Assembly: GCA_041686855.1 (NCBI GenBank) | Contig: JAWLDA010000001.1 | Coordinates: forward strand, 1-64,000 | Length of the DNA stretch: 64,000 nt | DNA from: JAWLDA01 sp041686855 | GTDB lineage: Bacteria; Bacillota; Limnochordia; DTU080; RSA5 | Reading direction: 5' to 3' | Shown here: piece after piece, positions 9,203-17,104 of the stretch | How positions within the stretch are numbered: position 1 is the first letter of the stretch | Layout of the letters: every line of letters begins with the position of its first letter | Translations under genes and position numbers: made by a program | Notes under the pieces: model-generated | The model's input: only the letters and a program-made list of their open reading frames with translations | Database searches by the model: none | What the model was told of the DNA's origin: nothing

Positions 9203-10201
9203 GTGAGTGTTAGAGGCACCATTCCTGAGGCGATGTTGCGCATTGGAAAGGCTAGGGGTGTCGGTAACATCGTGGTTGAGGAAGCGCCGACACCTTCGCT
9301 CGAGTCAAACCAGGTGCTCGTCGAGACGAGGGCGAGCCTGATCAGTCGAGGATCGGAGCTCGGCGGTCGTTACTTGAGGGAGGAAGCGATTGATCCGATT
9401 CGGGTGGGATACGCAGCGGCGGGTGAGGTCGTCGCAATGGGTTCAGGCGTCCAGAATTATAGCGTCGGTGATCGGGTGTACGTAGTCGGTCCCCACGCTC
9501 AGTTTGTGGTCGGGGATGCAACCAAAACGGACGAAGGGATCTACCGCTGTCACCCCTTGGGTACCCGACTTGCGTTTGAGGAGGGTGCGTTCAGCGGTCT
9601 CCTGGTGGCGGCGATCGGTTGGGTGAATACGGCGGATATTCAACCCCGTGAGACGGTTCTCGTTCTGGGGCAGGGCATCGTGGGTTCTCTCATGCTTCAG
9701 GTAGCCCGCGTTCAAAAAGGGGCCCGTCTCATCGCCGTCGATCATCTGGAAATGCGGTGTGAAATGGCCGCTCGCTTCGGCGCCGACCACGTGATTAACG
9801 GTGCGAAGGAAGATGTCGTGGACGCGGTGCGACGAGTAACCGGGGGACGAGGGGCAGACGTGGTAATTGACGCCGTTGGCGGAAAGCACGGTGTCGAATC
9901 GTTTCGCCAAGCGCAGGCTGCATGCCGTTCCGGCGGTCGAATCATGTTGGTGGCCATGTACCAGGGAGAGCCGATGAGCGTCGATGTTGGCGTACTGATG
10001 ACCCGGACACTCATTGGCGGCAATTCGCGTCGGCCTTTTCCGCCTGCGACCTGGGAAGAAGCGGTCCGTCATCTCGATTCCGGTGTTGTTAAGGCTCAGG
10101 AAATGATTACCCATCGGTTTTCCTTCCGAAACGCACGGCAGGCTTTTGACCTCCTGTATGAACGTCCGGGAGACGCGCTCGGTGTCGTCTTAGAGTGGTA
10201 A
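9203..10201 (+). CDS. Medium-chain (zinc-type alcohol) dehydrogenase/reductase family protein
   Basis: A 332-residue MDR-superfamily oxidoreductase. It has a GroES-like N-terminal domain with the A-S-L-I-S-R-G-S-E motif in place of the usual catalytic cysteine segment, G-D-R-V-Y at the domain edge, and an NAD(P)-binding Rossmann fold with G-Q-G-I-V-G (about residues 153-158) and the G-G-R-G-A-D-V-V-I-D-A-V-G strand. The structural-zinc cysteine cluster is absent. Homologues act on sugar-derived alcohols or are threonine-dehydrogenase-like, and the substrate is unknown. GTG 9203 has GAGAGGAG ten bases upstream; ATG 9233 is an alternative start. Confidence 0.88.
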   Translation: MSVRGTIPEAMLRIGKARGVGNIVVEEAPTPSLESNQVLVETRASLISRGSELGGRYLREEAIDPIRVGYAAAGEVVAMGSGVQNYSVGDRVYVVGPHAQFVVGDATKTDEGIYRCHPLGTRLAFEEGAFSGLLVAAIGWVNTADIQPRETVLVLGQGIVGSLMLQVARVQKGARLIAVDHLEMRCEMAARFGADHVINGAKEDVVDAVRRVTGGRGADVVIDAVGGKHGVESFRQAQAACRSGGRIMLVAMYQGEPMSVDVGVLMTRTLIGGNSRRPFPPATWEEAVRHLDSGVVKAQEMITHRFSFRNARQAFDLLYERPGDALGVVLEW

Positions 10202-10338
10202 ATTGGGGGCTTGTAACTTAAGGGGTTCGTTTGTCACCCCCGACGCTGCGCGCTCTTGCAAGGAGAATGCGCTTCAAAAGGACAATTCAAAGGGTGAACG
10301 TCTCTAGTGCTACTGTGTAACAGGGGGCGTGTACCCAC

Positions 10339-11760
10339 GTGAACTCTGTTGAAGATCCCAACAAGCCCGTTCCGGCCGACGAACAGCGAGGCTGGGTGGT
10401 GCGGGTGCGCGGATCCGTCGTTGACGTTTACTTTCCCGTTCGCGTTCCACCATTACGCAATCTTTTGGAAGTGGAGGGCGCCGACTCGTCCGTCCACCTC
10501 GAGGTGCAAGTCCACGTCGACCGACACACGGTGCGCTGCGTGGCTCTGGAAGAGACGCAAGGATTAGCCCGTGGCGACGCTGTAATCGATCAAGGCGCTC
10601 CGTTGTCGGTGCGAGTCTCGCAACATGTTCTGGGACGCATGTTCAACGTCTTCGGTACACCGATCGACGGGGGCGAGGCGCTCACGGAGGGGGACGTCTG
10701 GCCGATCTATCGCCGACCGCCGTCCCTGGCCGACCAGACTCGCAACGAAGAGGTGTTTGAAACCGGTATCAAGGCGATCGATCTGCTCGCGCCCCTGGAG
10801 CGCGGTGGGAAGGCCGGGCTGTTTGGTGGCGCCGGTGTGGGTAAGACCGTCCTCATCACGGAGCTCATCAAAAATGTGGCCATGCAGTACGAGGGTGTTA
10901 GCCTTTTTTGCGGTATCGGGGAGCGCTCTCGCGAGGGTGAGGAGTTGCTCCGGGAGATGCGCGAAGCGGGCGTGCTCGACCGCACCGTGCTCGTTTTTGG
11001 TCAAATGAATGAGGCTCCCGGTGCCCGCTTTCGCGTCGGGCACACGGCGATGACGATGGCGGAATACTTCCGCGACGTCGAGGGGCGCGACGTTCTCCTC
11101 ATGATCGATAATATCTTCCGCTTTATTCAAGCCGGCCAGGAGGTTTCGGGTCTGCTTGGGCGGTTGCCGTCGCGAGTCGGTTATCAGCCCACCTTGGCCA
11201 CGGAACTGGCAGCGTTGCAGGAGCGCATTGTTGGGAGCGCTCGAGGAAGCATCACATCCGTTCAGGCGGTGTATGTGCCCGCAGACGACTTTACGGACCC
11301 CGCAGCAGTGCACACCTTCTCCCATCTGAGCGCGAGCATCGTCTTGTCACGAAAACGTGCCGCCGACGGGTTCTATCCGGCCGTCTCACCTCTCGATTCA
11401 AACTCCAAGATGTTGACACCCCAGATCGTAGGTGAGGAACACTACGAGATCTCACAACGCGTTCGCCAAACACTCGCCGAGTACGAAGCGCTGAAAGATG
11501 TCATCTCCATGCTTGGACTCGAGGAACTCTCGGAGAAGGACCGTCTCGTGGTGAATCGCGCTCGCCGATTGGAACGGTTTTTGACGCAACCCTTTTTTAC
11601 AACGGAGCATTTCACGGGGCAACCCGGTCGCTACGTGTCGACCAACGACGCGGTCGATGGATGCCGGCGAATTCTGGCCGATGAGTTTAAGGAGTACCCG
11701 GAGCAAGCTCTGTACATGATTGGCTCGCTGGACGATGTGGAGCGGGGGGATCGAACATGA
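10339..11760 (+). CDS. atpD: N-ATPase catalytic beta subunit
   Basis: A 473-residue F-type ATPase beta subunit, the catalytic nucleotide-binding subunit of the F1 head. The P-loop is G-G-A-G-V-G-K-T, with the GER helix (G-I-G-E-R-S-R-E-G-E-E-L) and a DELSEED-like E-E-L-S-E-K-D near the C terminus. GTG 10339 is used. It is first of nine genes in the order D-C-Q-R-B-E-F-A-G, which is diagnostic of the laterally transferred alternative N-ATPase operons, not of ordinary F-ATPase operons. The stop overlaps atpC as ATGA. Confidence 0.97.
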   Translation: MNSVEDPNKPVPADEQRGWVVRVRGSVVDVYFPVRVPPLRNLLEVEGADSSVHLEVQVHVDRHTVRCVALEETQGLARGDAVIDQGAPLSVRVSQHVLGRMFNVFGTPIDGGEALTEGDVWPIYRRPPSLADQTRNEEVFETGIKAIDLLAPLERGGKAGLFGGAGVGKTVLITELIKNVAMQYEGVSLFCGIGERSREGEELLREMREAGVLDRTVLVFGQMNEAPGARFRVGHTAMTMAEYFRDVEGRDVLLMIDNIFRFIQAGQEVSGLLGRLPSRVGYQPTLATELAALQERIVGSARGSITSVQAVYVPADDFTDPAAVHTFSHLSASIVLSRKRAADGFYPAVSPLDSNSKMLTPQIVGEEHYEISQRVRQTLAEYEALKDVISMLGLEELSEKDRLVVNRARRLERFLTQPFFTTEHFTGQPGRYVSTNDAVDGCRRILADEFKEYPEQALYMIGSLDDVERGDRT

Positions 11761-12140
11761 TCGCTCGCCTCTTGGTTCCCGACCGAGTCGTCCTCGAGGC
11801 CGAGGTGGAGAAGGTGATCGCCGACACGATGACCGGATCCCGTTGCTTCCTCCCTCGGCACATCGACTTTGCTACGCCACTGGTCGCTGGGATCGTCACG
11901 TATCATCTGGTCGGTGGCGAGGAGCGCTTCGCGGCAATCGAGAGCGGCGTCCTTACGAAAAAAGCGAGCGAACTGCTCGTCGTCTCCTGGCGTGCGGTCG
12001 TTTCGGAGAGCCTCGACGACCTTTCAGAGCAAATGATGCAGCGCGTCGCCCGTGACGAGGAGTTGGAGCGTGCATCTCGACGAGCCATGGCCCAGCTCGA
12101 GACGAGACTGGTCAAAGAGCTGTTGGAGCTGGTCCGATGA
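11757..12140 (+). CDS. atpC: N-ATPase epsilon subunit
   Basis: The 127-residue epsilon subunit forms part of the central stalk coupling rotation to catalysis. It has an N-terminal beta-sandwich (I-A-R-L-L-V-P-D-R-V-V-L-E-A-E) and a C-terminal helical hairpin rich in E-R and L. It overlaps atpD and atpQ by ATGA, which implies tight translational coupling. Its place directly after atpD is the N-ATPase arrangement. Confidence 0.92.
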   Translation: MIARLLVPDRVVLEAEVEKVIADTMTGSRCFLPRHIDFATPLVAGIVTYHLVGGEERFAAIESGVLTKKASELLVVSWRAVVSESLDDLSEQMMQRVARDEELERASRRAMAQLETRLVKELLELVR

Positions 12141-12499
12141 CCTCGGAACGTAAAGGAGAGCACACCGATCGCGACGAGGCGAGCACGTTGCACGAGAGTG
12201 AGCGACACCACTCCGAACGTTTGGGTCGTACGATCGCCGGACGCGCGAGCCGCATGCAGCGCGCCCGGCGGGCAGGCGACCGTGGCCTCTGGTTTGGCCT
12301 TGGCATGTTTGGCCTTGTGGGCTGGTCGATCTCCGTTCCCTTGTTGATCGGCCTCGTTATAGGCCGGTGGCTCGACGGACGCTTTGACGGTGGCGCCCGC
12401 TGGAGCTTGAGTTTGATGACGCTTGGCCTGATCGTGGGGGCGATAAACGTGTGGAACTGGTTGGAGCGAGAACGGTACAAGGACGAAGATTCCGAATGA
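12137..12499 (+). CDS. atpQ: N-ATPase AtpQ (AtpI-like two-helix membrane protein)
   Basis: A 120-residue protein with a charged, probably disordered N terminus (to about residue 45) and two transmembrane helices (W-F-G-L-G-M-F-G-L-V-G-W and L-S-L-M-T-L-G-L-I-V-G-A). It includes the G-R-W-L-D turn of the AtpI/F0F1-assembly family. In N-ATPase operons this position is occupied by atpQ, thought to aid assembly or Mg2+/Ca2+ handling. It overlaps atpC and atpR by ATGA. Confidence 0.85.
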   Translation: MTSERKGEHTDRDEASTLHESERHHSERLGRTIAGRASRMQRARRAGDRGLWFGLGMFGLVGWSISVPLLIGLVIGRWLDGRFDGGARWSLSLMTLGLIVGAINVWNWLERERYKDEDSE

Positions 12500-12804
12500 A
12501 TGGAGCGCTTTCGCCGTCGTATGTAACCCTCTGCTTGCTCGGTGGTGGGCTGCTGGGATGGGCGTACTTCTTTCTCCTTTGGCTGACGGCACGAGCCACG
12601 CCCCGGGTGCAGCGACCGGCCGTGTTATTGGTCGTGTCGTTTCTCTTTCGTATTCTCGTCCTTCTTGGCGGGCTGTACGTCCTAACGCGGGGAAACCCCG
12701 TAGGGATCTTTGCTGCATTGCTCGGGGTGATGGTCGGACGGCGAGTGATGACCCGTAGCGTACTCCGGCGTACTCCGGCGGAAAGGATGGGCGCTCATGA
12801 TTGA
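12496..12804 (+). CDS. atpR: N-ATPase AtpR membrane protein
   Basis: A 102-residue protein with three predicted transmembrane helices. AtpR is specific to N-ATPase operons, and its paired arginines in the membrane (S-F-L-F-R in helix 2) fit the proposed interaction with the c-subunit carboxylate during ring assembly. ATG 12496 overlaps the atpQ stop; an upstream in-frame ATG at 12451 lies within atpQ and is unlikely. An exact 10-base tandem duplication (GTACTCCGGC twice, near 12758-12780) lies close to its 3' end. It overlaps atpB by 8 bases. Confidence 0.85.
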   Translation: MNGALSPSYVTLCLLGGGLLGWAYFFLLWLTARATPRVQRPAVLLVVSFLFRILVLLGGLYVLTRGNPVGIFAALLGVMVGRRVMTRSVLRRTPAERMGAHD

Positions 12805-13516
12805 CGGCGGGGGAAGCCTCATTCAACTACAGAGCGGCTTTTGGAGCACGATGCTGAATACGTGGTTTGTCATGTTTATTCTCGTCGCAGGTTCGTGGTG
12901 GGTGACCCGCGGCTTGCGTCAGGAGGCCCCCCTTTCAACGCTGCAACATACTCTAGAGATTCTCGTTGAAGGCATCACCGACCAAATCAAAGAGATTGTG
13001 CAAGGCGACGCGCGACCTTACATCCCGTTTGTGGGGACTGTCTTTCTCTTTATTGTGGTTGCTAACATTTTAGGAATCATACCGTCAGTGATGCTCTCGG
13101 CCGATCACGGGATCACCTTTTACCATCCGCCGACTGCGGGCCTCGATACGACGGTAGCTCTCGCCCTTTGTGTCTTTGTTGCGGTTCCGTTCTTTGCCGT
13201 CAGGCAGGGGGGGATCAAGGCGTGGCTGCGCGGATACATCCAGCCCACACCTTTCATGCTCCCGTTTAATGTGATCGGCGACATCTCGCGCACGATCGCG
13301 CTCGCCGTCCGACTCTTTGGCAACATGATGAGTGGGGTGGTGATCGTCGGTATCTTGCTTTCGATCGCGCCCTTGGTGTTCCCAACTGTGATGCAACTCT
13401 TCGGGTTGTTGACGGGGGCGATCCAGGCTTACATCTTTGCGGTTCTTACGATGGTGTACATCGCGTCGTCTGTTCAGGTGAACGAAGAGCGCCTCAACAG
13501 GCGGCCAAAGAGATAG
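12797..13516 (+). CDS. atpB: N-ATPase a subunit
   Basis: The 239-residue membrane a subunit forms the ion half-channels of Fo. The essential stator arginine lies in A-V-R-L-F-G-N-M-M-S-G, in the penultimate helix, and the C-terminal helix contains the expected Q (G-A-I-Q-A-Y-I-F). ATG 12797 overlaps atpR. The order a-c-b within the operon is conserved with other N-ATPases. Confidence 0.95.
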   Translation: MIDGGGSLIQLQSGFWSTMLNTWFVMFILVAGSWWVTRGLRQEAPLSTLQHTLEILVEGITDQIKEIVQGDARPYIPFVGTVFLFIVVANILGIIPSVMLSADHGITFYHPPTAGLDTTVALALCVFVAVPFFAVRQGGIKAWLRGYIQPTPFMLPFNVIGDISRTIALAVRLFGNMMSGVVIVGILLSIAPLVFPTVMQLFGLLTGAIQAYIFAVLTMVYIASSVQVNEERLNRRPKR

Positions 13517-13531
13517 GAGAGTGCTGTAATC

Positions 13532-13810
13532 ATGGATACGATCACGATTGTGGCGGTGGCCTCAATCATCACAGCAGGTCTGACAATTGCCATCGGCTCC
13601 ATCGGACCGGCTCTTGGTCAGGGGCGGGCGGTGAGCCAGGCCTTGGACGCGATTGCTCAACAACCTGACGCCGCCAATACGATCACGCGAACCCTCTTTG
13701 TCGGGCTGGCGATGGTAGAGTCAACCGCCATCTACTGCTTTGTCGTCACCATGATCCTGTTGTTCGCAAATCCGTTCTGGGGAGCCCTGGTTGCACAGGG
13801 AACGCCTTAA
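13532..13810 (+). CDS. atpE: N-ATPase c subunit with Na+-binding signature
   Basis: The 92-residue two-helix proteolipid forms the ion-translocating c-ring. Q30 (in G-Q-G-R-A), E63, S64 and T65 (in V-E-S-T) and Y68 align with Q32, E65, S66, T67 and Y70 of the Na+-binding c subunit of Ilyobacter tartaricus, so Na+ rather than H+ is the likely coupling ion. The ribosome site TAGGAGAG lies 12 bases upstream of ATG 13532. Confidence 0.95.
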   Translation: MDTITIVAVASIITAGLTIAIGSIGPALGQGRAVSQALDAIAQQPDAANTITRTLFVGLAMVESTAIYCFVVTMILLFANPFWGALVAQGTP

Positions 13811-13829
13811 GCCCAAGGAGTGATAGGGC

Positions 13830-14648
13830 GTGGACATAGATTGGATGATCGTCTTAGCCCAAATTGTAAACCTTTTGATCCTTATCTGGCTGTTGAAGCG
13901 CTTTCTCTACCAGCCGATCCGCCGTGTCATACAAGGGCGCGAAGAGAAGATCGCACGTCGCGTTGCGGCGGCGGAGGCTCTCGAGGCCCAGGCCGATGCA
14001 CAAAAGCAAGAGTACGAGCGGAAAGTGGCCGACATTGAGGCGCAGCGTCACCAACTCCTCGAGGCTGCCCGTGAGGAGGCTAGAACGATGCGTCGGACAC
14101 TCCTCGCTGAGGCGGCCGAAGAGGCGGAACAGGCGAGGCGGCGGTATCACGAGAGCCTTGAGCGCGAGCGGATCTCTGTGGAGAATGAGCTCGGTGAACG
14201 CCTTGTAGAGCAGGCGTGTCGCACGGCCGGACGCGTCGTCTCCGAACTGGCGCAGACGCGCTTGGAGGATGCGCTGATTGACGCGTTTGAGGAGCGAGTC
14301 CACGGTGAAGCGAGGCGTCCGTCGCACCTTGGACAAACCGCTCGTTCGACTCGCCTCACGGTGCGGACGAGCTTCGCACCGAGCGAGGTCCAACGCGAGC
14401 GACTTGGTCGCCTGGCCGTCGCGTACGCAAGTCGTTCCAATGCAGAGACGGATGCCGAGGCAGGCGGGGGCGTGGACGTGGCGTATGAGGAGGATCCTTC
14501 GCTCATTCTTGGTATTGAGATCATCGCAGGTGGCGAAGCCATCAGTTGGTCCGCCCGTGATTACGTGAATGAGATTCGACAGTCCGCCCTGGTACCTCAT
14601 GAAAACAGCGGTACGTTATCGATGCAAGGGGAAGTTAACGGTGCTTAA
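13830..14648 (+). CDS. atpF: N-ATPase elongated b subunit with delta-like C terminus
   Basis: At 272 residues this is about 100 longer than an ordinary b subunit. Residues 1-30 form the membrane anchor (W-M-I-V-L-A-Q-I-V-N-L-L-I), residues 35-150 a long charged coiled coil, and the C-terminal part (about 165-255) resembles the C-terminal domain of the delta subunit (E-D-P-S-L-I-L-G-I-E-I-I-A-G-G). N-ATPase operons lack a separate delta gene, as here, so this protein probably forms the whole peripheral stalk. GTG 13830 has AAGGAG upstream. It ends overlapping the atpA start. Confidence 0.9.
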   Translation: MDIDWMIVLAQIVNLLILIWLLKRFLYQPIRRVIQGREEKIARRVAAAEALEAQADAQKQEYERKVADIEAQRHQLLEAAREEARTMRRTLLAEAAEEAEQARRRYHESLERERISVENELGERLVEQACRTAGRVVSELAQTRLEDALIDAFEERVHGEARRPSHLGQTARSTRLTVRTSFAPSEVQRERLGRLAVAYASRSNAETDAEAGGGVDVAYEEDPSLILGIEIIAGGEAISWSARDYVNEIRQSALVPHENSGTLSMQGEVNGA

Positions 14649-16143
14649 GGACCTCTTAGCACGTACCGTGCAACGGTTGGACGAGTCGACTCAGAGCGTC
14701 GAACCTCAGGTGTCTAGGCGTTCGATCGGGAGTGTGGTGACGATCGGGGACGGTGTGGTCCGAGTCCTGGGACTGGATCAGGTGAAAGCCGGAGAGCTGT
14801 TGCACATTGAGGGCGGATCACGGGCAATGGCTCACGACCTCGATCCGGATTCCATCGGTGCGGTACTGTTGGATGAAGGGGCCGATGTGGGCTCCGGGTC
14901 CCGGGTCTTTGCAACCGGTGAAGTTGCCAGAACCCCCGTAGGTTGGAGTTTGATTGGGCGCGTCATTGACCCGCTCGGGCGCGTCCTCGACGACGAGTCG
15001 CCCTTAAAACCTTCCGAGTACTATCCGATTGAGCGCCCGGCTACTCCCATCATTCACCGTGCTCCGGTGGCTGTGCCGCTACAGACCGGCGTCAAAGTAG
15101 TCGACGCCATTGTGCCGGTGGGTCAGGGACAGCGCGAGCTGATCTTGGGTGATCGCCAGACGGGTAAGACGACCCTGGCTCTTGACGCGATTCTCAATCA
15201 AAGAGGGCGCGGCGTCTTGTGCATCTACGTTGCGATTGGTCAGCGAACCTCCGAGACGGCGCGGGTGGTCAACACGCTCCAGAGCCACGGAGCCATGAAG
15301 TATACGGTTGTGGTTTCGGCTGGAAGCGAGGAGCCGCCGGGGCTTAAGTACATTGCCCCTTATGCGGGGACGAGCATCGGCGAGTACTTTATGGAGCGCG
15401 GCCGCGATGTACTCATCGTTTACGACGATCTCACCAAGCACGCGTACGCCTATCGAGAACTCTCACTCATCTTGCGTAGGCCGCCCGGACGAGAGGCGTT
15501 TCCCAGCGACATCTTTTACGCGCACTCACGTCTCTTGGAACGGGCGACTCGGCTCGCGCCTCAGCGGGGCGGGGGCTCCCTTACGGCCCTCCCGATAGCA
15601 GAGACCCAAGCGCAAAATATCTCCGCCTACGTCCCCACCAACCTGATCTCCATTACGGATGGGCAGATTTACCTCAACAGCGACTTGTTCCAGATGAATA
15701 TCCGCCCTGCTGTGGACGTGGGTCGCTCAGTCTCTCGAGTCGGCGGCAAGAGTCAACTTCCGGCCTTTCGGCGCGTCGTCGCCAATCTAAAGCTGGCCTA
15801 CAGTCAGTTTGAAGAGTTGGAGCTCTTCTCTCGGTTGGGCACCCGTCTCGATCCCGTCTCCGAGCAGGCGATTCGCCGTGGACGCGAGATCCGCGAGATC
15901 TTTAAGCAGCCGCCGCACGCGCTCGTCAGCGTGGGTGAACAAATCGCCGTCTTGCTGGCTGTGACGAGCGGGGTGTTTGAAGCGGTTCCCATCGACGATA
16001 TCCGTCGAGTCGAAGCAACGATGCGACGTCGAGTGCTGAGCGATGCCCAAGAGGTGACGGAGTCGATCGAGGCGGGGAAGCCGCTCGACGATACGGCACG
16101 AGAGCGGCTTCTATCGGTGGCTCGTCGTGCGCTCGAAGCGTGA
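14641..16143 (+). CDS. atpA: N-ATPase alpha subunit
   Basis: A 500-residue non-catalytic alpha subunit of F1. The P-loop G-D-R-Q-T-G-K-T, the R-E-L-S-L-I-L-R-R-P-P-G-R segment and the arginine-finger region S-R-V-G-G-K are all present. The frame is open from 14569, but GTG 14641 has AAGGGGAAG eight bases upstream and gives the standard N terminus. It overlaps the atpF stop. It is followed by atpG 28 bases downstream. Confidence 0.96.
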   Translation: MLKDLLARTVQRLDESTQSVEPQVSRRSIGSVVTIGDGVVRVLGLDQVKAGELLHIEGGSRAMAHDLDPDSIGAVLLDEGADVGSGSRVFATGEVARTPVGWSLIGRVIDPLGRVLDDESPLKPSEYYPIERPATPIIHRAPVAVPLQTGVKVVDAIVPVGQGQRELILGDRQTGKTTLALDAILNQRGRGVLCIYVAIGQRTSETARVVNTLQSHGAMKYTVVVSAGSEEPPGLKYIAPYAGTSIGEYFMERGRDVLIVYDDLTKHAYAYRELSLILRRPPGREAFPSDIFYAHSRLLERATRLAPQRGGGSLTALPIAETQAQNISAYVPTNLISITDGQIYLNSDLFQMNIRPAVDVGRSVSRVGGKSQLPAFRRVVANLKLAYSQFEELELFSRLGTRLDPVSEQAIRRGREIREIFKQPPHALVSVGEQIAVLLAVTSGVFEAVPIDDIRRVEATMRRRVLSDAQEVTESIEAGKPLDDTARERLLSVARRALEA

Positions 16144-16171
16144 TTAGCGGTACGAGAGGAGTGACGCGGGC

Positions 16172-17059
16172 GTGTCAGTCTCGCTGCAAGCACTGGCGGA
16201 ACAGATCGAGAGCGCCAAAGGTGTCAAGTCTGTCGTTGAGACGATGCGGGCGATGTCATTGGTCAACATTCGCAGGGCCGAGCAAGCCGCAGCCGTCTCC
16301 GCTCAGTATCTGCGCTGTATCCATCTAGCGATTTATGTAGCCCTCCGCGCCTCTCGCCGGCTCGATAATCGAGCCGGGAGGAGAGTCAGCGCTCCTTCCA
16401 CCTATTTGATTCTCTCTTCGAATCAAGGGTTGTGCGGGCAATTTAACGAGCGGATTGTCGCGTACACCAATGCGCTCATCAATGCTCGCTCAGAAGCGGA
16501 CGAGCCAACCCTTATCAGCGTCGGCTATCGTGGAGCCGAACGATTGCGGGCGGTGGGACGCCACATTGCGGCATCGCTCGACGCGCCCAATTCCGTCGAA
16601 GCGATCGGCACGACTGTACGGCAAATCTTCATTCTCCTCAGCGAGCGCCTCGATGCGCGGCAGCGTGGACGAATGATCGTGGTACACAATACACCGGTCG
16701 GAGGGAATAGTTACGACGCCACCCATTTTCAACTCGCCCCATTGGACGCGCGTCGATGGTCGCAGCTTCCCGAGGGAGAGCCGCCGTTTGCGACGGTGCC
16801 GCAAGCCCCCGGGGAGCTGGATCGACTGGTGCAAAAGTTAACGCACGAACTGCTGTACATCGATGTGTACCGGGCCCTGACGGATTCGTTTGCGGCAGAG
16901 AATGCGGCCCGGCTCACCTCCATGCAGGGCGCAGTGGACAACCTCGAAGAGCGCCTAGGTGAGTTGGAGTCGCGGCACCGCGAGATGCGTCAAGAGGCCG
17001 TGACAAACGAGTTGATGGATATCGTCACGGGCATTGCTGCCGCGGAGGATCCCTCGTAG
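16172..17059 (+). CDS. atpG: N-ATPase gamma subunit
   Basis: The 295-residue gamma subunit is the central rotor. The N-terminal helix (L-Q-A-L-A-E-Q-I-E-S-A-K-G-V-K-S-V-V-E-T-M) and C-terminal helix (E-N-A-A-R-L-T-S-M-Q-G-A-V-D-N) that form the coiled-coil axle are typical, and the S-S-N-Q-G-L-C-G-Q-F-N motif is conserved. It is last in the operon. No delta gene and no further atp gene follow. Confidence 0.93.
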   Translation: MSVSLQALAEQIESAKGVKSVVETMRAMSLVNIRRAEQAAAVSAQYLRCIHLAIYVALRASRRLDNRAGRRVSAPSTYLILSSNQGLCGQFNERIVAYTNALINARSEADEPTLISVGYRGAERLRAVGRHIAASLDAPNSVEAIGTTVRQIFILLSERLDARQRGRMIVVHNTPVGGNSYDATHFQLAPLDARRWSQLPEGEPPFATVPQAPGELDRLVQKLTHELLYIDVYRALTDSFAAENAARLTSMQGAVDNLEERLGELESRHREMRQEAVTNELMDIVTGIAAAEDPS

Positions 17060-17104
17060 CGCACCCCATTGGCGCGCCACACGCTCACCTTACACACGCT
17101 CACC

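Noticed and set aside
17075..17104. Attachment site or insertion duplication (ACACGCTCACCTTA twice)
   Set aside because: A 14-base tandem duplication at the sulfatase 3' end with no integrase or transposase nearby; it is a small slippage repeat.
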